Positions 36,583 through 48,100 of a DNA stretch of 64,000 nucleotides are shown here, in pieces (positions within the stretch are counted from its first letter, which is position 1; every line of letters starts with the position of its first letter). Both the position numbers and the translations under genes were made by a program. Source of the stretch: Lutraria lutraria (lineage: Eukaryota; Mollusca; Bivalvia; Venerida; Mactridae); assembly GCA_964023205.1 (NCBI GenBank), contig OZ026835.1:2807053-2871052 (forward strand), in the 5' to 3' direction. Under the pieces are notes generated by a model, which did not search any database, was not told the origin of the DNA, and saw only the letters and a program-made list of their open reading frames with translations.

Positions 36583-36780
36583 CAGTCAACCTCCCTTATC
36601 CGAATAATTTTAATATGAAATCCTCTCTAACCCGAACACGCCAGATGGCCCCGATTTTTATTATGTATTTTATACTAAAAACTTTGAAACCGGGAACCTT
36701 TCTTATCCGAAAACCTCTCTGGTCCGAACACGTTTGTCAGTCCGGACAAGTTCGGTTTGGAAACGGTGGGGTTCTGCTGT
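36583..36780. mobile_element. Pogo/Tigger-like MITE
   Basis: It starts TA-CAGTCAACCTCCCTTATCCG and ends in an approximate inverted copy (GGGGTTCTGCTG). The interior repeats CTTATCCGAA and GGTCCGAACACG. CAGT-plus-TATCCGA ends and TA flanks are typical of pogo-type elements. The 78-codon frame inside is not a gene. Confidence 0.5.
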
Positions 36781-36998
36781 GTAATGATTTACTGGAATTT
36801 CGGAATAATTAATGTTTGTAACACTTTTGATATATACCTCTACAGTTTCTATACAGTATTAATCTAAAATTAAAAAATAATAAATTATCACTAAGCACGA
36901 GCGGGAGAAAATCATACATGGTGTTTGAGAATGGTGGTATGTGCAGGGCGGAAAACCCGCATGATGCGTGTATGTGGTCGCACGATCAGACAAAGCTC

Positions 36999-37026
36999 CT
37001 CTCTCTCTCTCCCTCTCTCTCTCTCC
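36999..37026. repeat. CT microsatellite
   Basis: An almost pure CT tract interrupted by one CCC. Confidence 0.9.
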
Positions 37027-38454
37027 TGCAAAACATATCGTTTATATTTATTGTCTGTTTACACCATTGAGTTATCGCCCATATTTTCGTCTATTTGCAA
37101 TCGGAAAAGATACTGCTACACTTTTGACCGATGGTTTACAATTAATTTATTTTTTATATGTTCTTTGTTTTACAAAAAAATAACATTTGTCTGTTGCTCC
37201 AAGTTAAATATCTTCATGTTTAAGTTTCTCTTTGTTTCCGCCGATAAATAATCGTCATAATTTTAGTCTGCTTGCATCTATCAGTTAACTATGTAACACG
37301 AAACAGGGAGTTGACTTGGTTCTCGGCCGAGGTAGAGAGAGGATCGGTGCATGGCCTCCAAGGAACACCTCCCTCCAGGGCTCCCTTCCTAGGAAGATTT
37401 TCCTGTGGGAGGGGATGTCCCTGTGGGGCCGTATCTGTCGATTTGTGATAATAATAAACTAAAATAAATAAAAGTACACGAGACAAGCCCTGGGATATTT
37501 TCTGTTGTTTCAAAGCAGCCTTATTGTGTAATTCCGTTATGCGCAACACAAGCTCAACGAACACCGGCCCCCAAATATCATCAATCAACTTTATACATAC
37601 GTTATTTATAGTACAAAAATAGCATTGGTATTTTTATTGCGGAATGTACATATGTACGAGTATATATGTATACCTTGATTTTGGGTATGTATTTTGAACG
37701 CTTGGAACCCAGAATGTCAAAGACTATATACGAGTATTAAGATACACGTCAGAATAGGGTACACGGACATTACGTGAGCGGGATCACAGGTAACTGTGAG
37801 CGGAATGTGGTATGATCATTTCATAAGGACAGTAAGTAGTGAAGATCTTTTTTTGAAATAAATGCACAATACAGACCTTTCGTCATGCTTCAAAACTCCT
37901 AGCTGTAAATAGCTACATTCTGTAATTTCTGATGCATTTTTTAGAAAAAAAGAAGAACTATATATGCATGCATATCACGGACAGCCAGGGTAAAAAAATC
38001 AGAGGCAGTGGACATGTCATTAATTTTATTTAGAAGCTCTTTGTGTCATGTTTTTCATTCACATTTTCAATCAACCTGCAGCCACCGTGATTTGTGATGA
38101 TTATAAACCCATGGGTCAGCCATGGTTAGCATTCACCACTCTTAACAACCAAGTGTGTGAAAAAATACATACTTTTCCGTGTGAAGTTTTTGACAGAATA
38201 GCGTAGCCTACGTGCTTTTATCTGTTTACTTGTTCGCCATGAGTGTCAAAGTCAGTGAACTTATCATGAGTACAAGTAAGTAATCTAGCATGATACATGT
38301 TCGAGTATAGGAGAATACATTCAACAATCAATCATCATATATGTGGTCTTATATAGGTCATCCTAAAATACCAGGATATATATAAGCGGTGTGATAATCA
38401 GTTTCTATGTCTGTTTTTAATAAAACACACATAAACACAATAAAAAACACGTGT
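37027..38454. other. Intergenic, no gene recognised
   Basis: A 99-codon minus-strand frame (37289-37588) sits in a patch with more G+C than its surroundings; it shows no family that I know. It may be part of an unidentified repeat. Confidence 0.35.
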
Positions 38455-38640
38455 ACAACCTCTCCAAAGCAACGCCCTTTGGGAGAAGCAAAATTGTGTT
38501 GTTACTGAGAGGTTGTTGCTATAGACAGCGACGTATTAAAAAATTAACCGTACAGCCAGAAAAAAGCATGCTGTTGTTGAAGGGAGGTTGTTACTCAGTA
38601 GAGGGTCACTTTGGGGAGGTTGCGCCGTAATTTGTTTTGA
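38455..38640 (+). repeat. Dispersed repeat, family B
   Basis: Matches 16572-16750 nearly throughout (CAACCTCTCC at the start, GGGGAGGTTGCGCCGTA at the end in inverted sense, with GAGAAGCAAAATTGTGTTGTT and TGCTGTTGTTGAAGGGAGG inside). Confidence 0.75.
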
Positions 38641-38676
38641 TCAAAATAATAAAGTAATCGGAATTCTATCTATCAT

Positions 38677-38706
38677 CAGAGACGTATAATACATTATACG
38701 TCTCTG
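38677..38706. repeat. Perfect hairpin, 14-bp arms
   Basis: CAGAGACGTATAAT, two bases, then ATTATACGTCTCTG. Isolated; not part of a family that I could trace. Confidence 0.8.
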
Positions 38707-40314
38707 CTATCATCTACAGATTTGGATGAGTACGTTGCATGCCTATGTTATAGCATCAGTCGCAACGGGACGGTGATCTGGGGGAAATTTGGTCCAACTT
38801 GTGAATGGCACTCAGTCTAAAGCCACTAATGAGTATATATAAGCTCACAACACTGTCGTCCAGCTCAGTGGTTCAAGTCAACATTCGTTCGTGGAACGAA
38901 ATTAATGATTACTGAAGGAGCGGGAGTCTGCTGTTTTAAAAAGCTTGGTGTTACACAATGAATGTCTTTTAACAACATTCACAATATTAGAAATCTACGG
39001 TCATTAAATGTTTTGGAGGTTATTTTACTGTTTAAATGATTTCTTACGGGGGTCAAAAAGTCACGACAAGAGGTATTTCAGACAGTACAGACGGAGTCAA
39101 CGGGAGTACGGTATTGTACAGACGTTATTGTCAACCATTCTGCAACATGGCGGCCACCAGCAATATCCGGTTGAACAACTTTGTGAAATACCCAGTTTTT
39201 GTTGTACTTTCTGCATTTTCGTCTGTAACACGCTTATGATAATGGTAACTTTTTATCAAAATGTGTTTGTGATTATTTATGTTCAATTAAATACTTGCAA
39301 TTTCCCAAAATTCATGTTTTACCGGTTTGGTAAGTTAGTGAATATTGGGGGGGGGGGGGGGGGGGGTCAGATTTTTTGCGGTTATTGCTTTACAGTTGTC
39401 AATAATTTCTATCAAAAAAGAAAGAATCAAAATAAGTTCATGACCCAGTCTTGAAAACAAAGGTAACGAGTTACATAAGCGTAGATTTACACATTTTCCA
39501 TACCAAAAGTTAACTAAGCTGAGTAAGCATTTTAAAATACAGGTTGTCCCTATTACCGCCTACCTAACTCTTTACCAGTGTTAAAACTTTTAAAAAAATG
39601 CATGACAGTTCAAATCTGCAATCATACAACGATTATGCAATTCTCATATGCAATTCTTCTTCTTGTCGAAAAACATAAAAATACTGTCAATAACAATAAT
39701 ATAATAAATCAACTGATCGTATTTCTTGACACACTGACGTCCATATTGTTTTTGTCAGTACTAAACACCAACCAATGTGCGGACCATCTATTATTTGTAG
39801 GAATGTCAAAACTTTGTTTTAAGAGATATAATGCTTTAAAATGTGACACATTTATTTTAATTTATTTAGCACTATTAGCAGTGTTAATTTGAATTGAATT
39901 CAAATGACAATATGAACGATAAATTGACCTGACAGTCTGTAGAAATGACATAAATCATCGATAAAAATGTTTTAAAGTCGAGACATGCAATGTAAACAAT
40001 TTCAATGCCAACAAATGCCAGGTGAAAACGGAAGTGGAGACGACACAAATGTTCAAGTCCTTGTTATTATCTGGGCATCATTGGTCACTGCGGAAATAGG
40101 CATACAAGAAATATTACTGTTTATTATATAATTTCAACTTTAAGAAGCAGTATGTACATTGTACCATTATGTAGATCTAATACAAATAAATACAGAACTG
40201 ACATATGTTTCTTTAAAATATCAAGAACAAGTGACTGGTTGACCCGGACAAGTAATTAATTATTGATTCAGACAAATAACTTTTGCGGTAATTACATTAT
40301 CATATGTATAGCAG
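38707..40314. other. Region upstream of IBTK; possible 5' exon, G tract
   Basis: An ATG in a strong, CpG-bearing context (AACATGGCGGCCACC) at 39147 opens 30 codons. It could belong to a 5' exon of IBTK or of another gene, but no splice partner is evident. A run of 20 G lies at 39347-39366. The 104-codon frame at 39578-39892 and the 82-codon frame at 40776-41024 are AT-rich and unrecognised. Confidence 0.35.
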
Positions 40315-40719
40315 AAGCGACACGATGCGTCACGAGGTCCTAATGCTTATTTAAACTGTAATTATGCTTAAATAAGCATTGATTCATTGATATAGTTAAC
40401 TGTACAAATTAGAAGTATTTAACGACTAAAAATATTTTTGTTGGTATTTTTGGACAAAAATCATAGTTTTAACTGATACAAATTTAAGCATAATTTATTA
40501 AATACAGTTTAAATCAGCATAATGACTTTGTGATGCTTCATGTCCAGAATAGTGACTCAAACTATGCTTGTATTTATAAGTTAAAACTCTAAATGGATAA
40601 ATATATTTTTTCCATCACTTGATACTTCAAAAACGTATAATTTACTATATCAAGGCTTAATTTAAGCATAATTACAGTTTAAATTAGCATTATAACCTCG
40701 TTATAACATTGTGTCGCTT
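40315..40719. mobile_element. Palindromic MITE
   Basis: Ends AAGCGACAC...GAGGT and the inverted ACCTCG...GTGTCGCTT; the inner arms carry TTAAACTGTAATTATGCTTA and its complement TAAGCATAATTACAGTTTAA. Further diverged copies of the same block in the centre make it a nested palindrome. Confidence 0.7.
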
Positions 40720-41442
40720 TTTAGTGAGACCCTCATATAGATTTATTAGAGTATAAAGGAAAACTATATTCACTTTTGGTGATTCGGACAAGCAGTTCCA
40801 TATCCTTAATTCACAGGCAGGAAAATAGTTCCAATTTTACAATTCTGTGGCATACACTCAAACAACAAATATTATGTGCATTTAACTTAAGTCAAATTTT
40901 ATCAAATGGCTATGCAATATGTGATGTCAAAAATCAAATTTACTCATGGATGCCCTCTGTTGTCACTTCTTACACTGACCAATACTATAGATCTAGTGCT
41001 TTCACTTTTTTTGTGATCCATTAACAATGCTTTTATTTATGCACAAGGCATAACAGGCTTTACTGTTAGCACTAAGTTCAAAGAACTTGAAGTTGCAGAA
41101 ATGCAATGTTGGTCCCTCAGGGGATTAAACTCATTACCTGGTTTGCATTGCATTGAGAAAATGTGATTTTATTTTCTAAAAGACCTTCAAGATTAGCCTG
41201 TTAAAATATTCTGAAATATATTTTCTTCTGCATATTTTTAGGTTTCATTTACAATTATGGATTGTTAAAAGTGACAGAATGATTTGCCCCTGCCGTGGGG
41301 GGCAAACTGCTTGCTGACTAGAACTGGGAAAGAGAAGCTAGTCATCACTGAGTGAGCCTTGTGAGAAGGTGTTTCTGTTCTGTGAAAAAGAGTAAGAAAA
41401 TAATTGGACCTCTAACATAACTTATAACGTTACTTTTAAATA
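40720..41442. promoter_or_regulatory. 5' flank of IBTK
   Basis: Sequence before the IBTK start codon. An in-frame TAA at 41437-41439 shows translation does not begin upstream in this frame. An acceptor-like TTTTTAG at about 41241 could end a 5' UTR intron. No TATA box is obvious. Confidence 0.35.
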
Positions 41443-42107
41443 ATGCCGTCACGATTTATGGAATGTGGGCCAAAGTGTAGGTCTAGGAAACATTCATATG
41501 AACTTAACTGCGCAATAAGCAAGGGGTCTTTGAATGAAATCCAGAAGTATGCAAGTGTTTGTTATAATGGTGGACAACTGAGTGATGTACATGGGAGATC
41601 AGCCCTTCATATAGCTGCAGCATGTGGGAAGACTAATGTTGTTGAATGGTTGTTGGAATCTAAGAAAGGAGATGTGACACAGAAGGATTATGAAAGTGGC
41701 TGGACGTCACTTCATCGTGCTGTGTTTTATGGCAATCTTGCCACAGCACGACTGCTTGTCCTGGTAAGTACAAATGAATCATTCAGTTATGTGTTTTGTT
41801 CCACCAAAGTTAATAATATGAAACTCAAATTATGATATATAATATGGCATTTCATTAACTTGTTATACTTGTATGAAAAATATCCTTGGTTTGATTTAAT
41901 TTTCAATTTCCTTAGCACAATGTATCCCTTTTGTATCAATTGTAGATATTAGTAAATTATTTTTGTTTGAAAATGAAACTATTTTGATTTTTGTTGGCTA
42001 TATTTTTCAGTATAAGAGTGATTTATATACTAGAGATAATGAGGGTCTTGGACCATTGGATGTTGCCATGAAGGATAGAAGTCTTTTAAATAATGTTCCT
42101 CCTCCAG
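41443..42107 (+). CDS. IBTK: IBTK exons 1-2: ankyrin repeats
   Basis: Residues 1-139. Two ankyrin repeats are clear: GRSALHIAAACGKTNVVEWL and ESGWTSLHRAVFYGNLATAR. A third continues across intron 1 as DLYTRDNEGLGPLDVAMKDR. Exon 1 (41443-41763) ends in phase 0 at GTAAGT; exon 2 (42011-42107) ends in phase 1 at GTAAAC. Confidence 0.93.
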
Positions 42108-45100
42108 GTAAACAAATTGCACTTATTATTAACAGGAAGATTATGCTCTCATTTAAAATATTTAGTCAAACTTCAATGTTTCATTTTTATTTGACAATTT
42201 TGTAAGGAGTGTGATTGTAGACAGTAAATATAATAGTTATTGTATTATTTATGTCAATGGATAATTTTCAAGGTATACTGGAGAAGAAGTCTTCTGCATA
42301 ACCACTTGTAGATCTATGTGAAATTCACTTGTCCAAAACCATATAATTTCCCTGCAATAGTATACTTAGATTGTGGTAAGAAATATAAGCATTGAAATGA
42401 TTTTTATCAGATGTTCAGGAGCATGTTTTATTTATTAATTAGAAACATTGCCAGTGTCATGTATCAGTAAAGTTTGCTTTAAAGTCTTTCTTACTAACAC
42501 GTTGAACTCGTTTATTTTCAGTTTATGAACCTAGTGATAATCATGAAGTGTACACATGGGGAGATAACTCCAACTTCACACTGGGTCATAATACTGAATT
42601 AGGTAGAAACTCTCCTGAAGTTATAGATGAATTCCGTAAAAGACATGTTGCAGTAAAACAGGTATAGCAAAAGTTCTGCTAATTTCATGTTCACTGCCAA
42701 TTTTAGTTGAAATTGAGGAAAAACTTCTAGTTTTGAGAATGTATTAAATCAGTAAATTGTTTAGTTACTTACCACTCCCATGTATCAATAGTGTTACAAA
42801 CAGTATAATCATAAAACAAAATACATGATTTTGCATGTTGTCGGATGAATGCTGGTACTTATTTAATCTGTGGTAAGATACATAATACAATATTACCACT
42901 TCATTTTTTACTAATTGGTTTTTGTTATTGATCATTTATATCTTCTGATGTTCTTTTAATGTGACATTTCCTTCATTTGTTCATTGTACTGATACAGGTG
43001 GTTATGTGTAAATATCATACTGTATATTTAACTATTGATGGGTTTGTGTATACATGTGGACATGGTATGGGTGGACGACTTGGTCATTCAAATGAAGAAA
43101 CTTGTTTGGTAAGATATTTTTTCTTCAATATTAATTAAACATAAGCCTAAAACTTAATGTATTGGTGTTTCAGCTGGTTTAATACCGTTTTTCAACAATA
43201 TTTCAGTTATATATATCGGCTAGTTCACCTAACCAATTTTCCTAGACTGTGTTTTAACCAGAACTACTCTACCCTTTCTCAAGGAGCCGGCAGCTTCTTT
43301 ACATATTAGCAAATAAACATTTTGTCAATTTTTAAGGGAAGGATATGTCCTGTCACTGCTAGGGTCCAAGGGCAGTAACCTCATGGCCGTAGCTTATTGT
43401 ATATGTATAACTTGGATTTAATTATTTCTGATCTTAATGATCATGCTGAAATATTGATAATGTTGATTAAAGATGGTTTCTATTGCTAAATCAGTCAAAT
43501 TATAACTATCTAGACTGTGGGGCGTGCTATGGTGTTTATCATTTACTTTCTGAAACTGGTCTGATTATCTTTTGCTGATCTGTTATAGATACACATGACA
43601 TTAATAAAAAATGGTAATTTAAGGTTCAACCAAATTTTAATGACTCATTATATTGTGTTTATACTTTAAATACATGGAATTAATGATATATTCAAAATAT
43701 AATAGTATACAAATTGTTGGCATATATTTGAATATTCTGTATAAATAAAAGCATTATTAGATAGCTTACTATGGCTGATTATTAAAGGTACCAAGACAGA
43801 TTGATTCTCTGAAGACAGAATGTTGTATTGAGGTTGCTGCTGCCAGAGACCACACTGTCATTTTAACCAAAAGGTGATTTACACAATGCTTTAATTTTCA
43901 CTAAGAAAGTAACACTGATAGCCAGCATCTTGTCCTAGGAGAATAAGCTATATTTTCCCCCAAAAAATCTATTTTCACTATTTGCATTATAAACAATCCT
44001 CAAATTTATCACTTTCGTGCTATTTTCATCATTTCACAGCATATAGCGTCACCCCGTTTTTGCCTAAAAAGAATACATCATGGCACATGTCTAGTTTTTT
44101 TTACATAGCTTCTAGTCCTGTATTTGTCAGTGACAGTCTTTGAATGTAGTCCATTGTGTATTTCATGATGAAATACGAAATACTTAAAAGTTTGTCAAAT
44201 CATATATCAATTGAGTTTTAAAAAGGTTTTATACTGGTATGACCGTTCATGTTACTTTCTACATGTATATACATAAAGAATATTATTATAGATAGATAGC
44301 TAAGTCTGTGTTAAAACAGAAAAGGTTTATTTCATTCATTTTTACTATCATAACCTGGTAAAGATATTTTATCTTTGATGAAATCTGAGTTAACTTTTTG
44401 TACCTTGGTTATTAAGAGATAGGTAGACCACTTGTACTGATCATTGTTTTCTTAATGTTTTCAGTGGTAGTGTATACAGTTGTGGAATGAACACATGCCA
44501 TCAATTAGCTCAAAATCCCCCACCTGACCAAAGTTTGATACCAAAATTAATCAACTGCAAATCAATAAAAGGGAGACAAATTATCGGTATATGTGCTGGA
44601 AGATTTCACTCTATACTGTACACTTCGTCGGCTGTATTCTCATGTGGTTTGAATGCTGGTCAGTTAGGTAAGTCTGGAATTATTCATTATCAGATTGAAG
44701 AATTACATTTAGGACCATTCATCATCTACACTCAATTATTCTATGGTGGAATTGGTTACCTGCCTGCATGTTTGTTTCTGAAATATAACAGAAAACATGG
44801 ATAAAACCCAAATAATTGAAATATTCCTTCAAAACAGTGCCATATCAGAATGACCTGGACAATATCACTCTGTTTACTGCTTTGCTTTTTTTTATTCTGT
44901 GACTTTGCTTTTTTAGCCCACCAGAGCACAAAGTGGTCATGGTGAGCTATTGTGATCGTATGAAGTATAAATGTTAAATTACTCTATAATAAATTGTGAT
45001 TGTTTTTCAGGCCATCCTAAACCGAAGGGTGATCGGAAGATTACACAGTTACGACAAGTCTCTTGGTTAAATGCTAAAGATTTGATGATTGTAACAGTGA

Positions 45101-48100
45101 ACTGCTCAGATGCTGCAACTGTTGTTCTTACTACAGAAGGAGAAATCTATGTGTTACATGAATATCAGTGTAGAAAAATGGCTTCAAAGTAAGACTTCAG
45201 TTCTAATTCCCTCCTGAGAGTCAGTTGTTTGTGAATGTCTTGTTGGAACTGATACATTGCACGGAGGGTTAATTAATACATTGTGGGGATGATATGTCAT
45301 GGTGTATTTAAGCCTAAATTACTGCTCATTCCAGAAACATATTTACAGTGTTTTTTGTAGGACTTACTTGGGGTCGAATTTGGGCCATGTTCCATTATCT
45401 GAAAAGTGTGTTTTTTTTCACCAGTATCTATAAAAAATCCCATTCAGTAGAATTTTATTTTTCATAGCAGACATTTTTTCGAAAAGATTGTAAAATTGAC
45501 TTGCAGAATAGCTTATTTTGTCTATTACCATCAAGGTTAAGCTATTTTAATACTAATTTTTGAGAGGGTTTCTATGCCTTGTCTGGCTATTTCCCCTGCT
45601 TGTCATCAAGACATACTTTCCCTTCTTTAGGGCCCTTCTACCTCCCCCCCCCCTCCCCAATGGTGAAACAAACACTGCTTCATCATGTATACTTACAGGT
45701 ACTTATTTTATAAATATGTTTTTTTTGTCTGTTTTACTTAGTATTTTAGGCCTTACTGCACCACCATTTACTCTATTTCCACAATGTGCTAGCCCCATGG
45801 ATGATTCTTTCAAAATTCATATTTAATCATTGTTTAATTTGGAATAAAAAAAACATTTGATGATCTTCTTTACCTGTTTTAAGTAAATTGTGAAATCAGT
45901 ATTTAAGAACTAATTAAAATGTTTTGATGAGAGTTTGTCTATTATAGAATGTAATAACCTCTTCCAGTGATATGTACTGAATATTGTAGAGTATTATACA
46001 AAACTTTGACATCTCAGCTTCTGTCCTGAAAAGAATACAGTTTAGCCATTGATTTTCAGTCGTCCAGATATCCAGCGTCTGTGTGTGGTTGGGGGTAATT
46101 TAGATCATACAGATTCTCAAATCTTGAGAGAGAATGGAGGCAGACAACTTGTGATCAGTTATTTAAATAAATCAGGAAAAGTGAGTTTAGTTTATCTTAA
46201 CCTTAAGTATATTCTTGTATACATTTTGTATGATTGTTGACTGGTTAAAATTTAATATTGTGCTGAATTCAGATATGTGTGATGTAATTTATAGTCATGC
46301 ATGGTAGAACAATTTTCTGTAAGTTTTCTGAGAAGCTATTTTCACAAAAAAAAAAAAAATTTTTCCTTTCGAGAAATTAAATCTTTTTTAGGATAGACAT
46401 GCCTTTGGTCCAAAATTTCTATGAAGAATTTAATATTAAATTATTTTGAAATAAAATATTTGGTTTGAAATTCATGTGGATTGAATGTGAATGACATGTG
46501 AAATAATATTTTAATTTATCAAAACTGGATATATTCTGGTTAACAGTATCGTGAAATGTGTATCTAATGTGTATCAAAAGATGCAGACTTTTATTGTCTA
46601 CTGTCATGTTATTTTAGGTGTTTGTTTGGCACGAGAAGAGCCCAAGTTTGAAAAGAATCCACTGGCTTATAAAGAGACAACTTTATGTAACAGATTTTAT
46701 CTTAACTGAAAGTGGTGTTACCATAGTTACAGAACTTGGAGAAGTATTTATTTGTACATTATCAAATAAACCAACGCCTGTAAGAGAAACATCAAACAGT
46801 AACAAAGGTGTGTAAAACTACTTAATGTTATCATGTTTTAGTTTTCCTGCAGAATTTGACTATTGTGAAGAATGGCATTTTGTGTTATGAAAGGGCTCTT
46901 TCAGAGTGCGACTTAAACCATGCAGGGCAAGTTGCCTAGTGTTTCATTGTAGTTACTGATGTTACATTACCATCACAGCATTCTGAGATTGGTATTTGAA
47001 TTGATTTTTTTCTGGATTAAGCATTGACACTAAGACAAAAGCCTACAAAACGGGCAAATTTATGACACATGGCAAAATATACAATTAATAAGTACAGCAT
47101 GGCACATGGTTATGTGGCATAGTGTGGCACTGTCCTAAAAAGGGTGTAGGAAACACTATGTTTGGTATTTTTACAATGAATACTAGGATCCAAAATTATT
47201 GAAGATCTTCATGTAAAAATTGGTTTAGTGTACTATACTATAACAAGAATTGACAGAATTGCATCTTTTGATTATGAGTTTAGGAAAAAATCAATGACAT
47301 ATATTTTCCGCATTACCGTATTTATCATTCCAATATTGTTTTTATTAAGATATAAAGCCCTGCTTAGTAATGAAGCTGATGTTTTAAACAAAAGTTTCTG
47401 TGTCCTGGGAATAATTTTGATCTACAGTCGGTCTTACCAACAAGTAAATTACAGGTAATGTTTGATACATATTATTATTTCAGAATCTGTCGAAGGCGAG
47501 TTCGGTCGTATGTCACTGATGGACTTATTGATGCAGGAGGAAACAGAAGATGTACAAGTGCGTAAAGTGGGTAACATACATCGTGCCATGTATATTACAG
47601 CTGATAGGAAAGGCAGAAACTTTGCTACTCTTCAATCACTTCCTAATTGCAGGTAAAGTAGAATAGATTAGGGCTCTCATTTGACTCTTTTTAAAAAAAC
47701 ATTTTTACTCTCAGAATTAATAGAATTTCTGACCCTGAGAATTTGTATCAAAGAGTTAAAATTACTATTGAATTAAAAGGAAATTTTGTTTTTTCTTCAA
47801 ATTATTATCAGCCAAAGGTAATTTTTTTCTGTAGACATTTGAATGTAGTGAGCAACCTTGTACATGGCATACATGTATATATTCAGTCAACCTAGTGAAT
47901 TAAGGGCATCTTGTGAACTCCACCCACTCTTTGTGCTCATTATTGATATAAAAATTTGTATATTGAGTTGAATGACCCCTAACATGAAGGGGTATACTTG
48001 TGCTATTTCTGTCCCAGAAAACTTTGTTCACATGTTGGTTTATGTTGTGTGTGTATCTAAATAAGAAAATTCTTTGTGGTATCAATAACAACTGGTAAGG

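Noticed and set aside
37289..37588. 99-codon minus-strand frame
   Set aside because: Compositionally distinct but without a recognisable family; could be an unidentified repeat. Not enough to call a gene.
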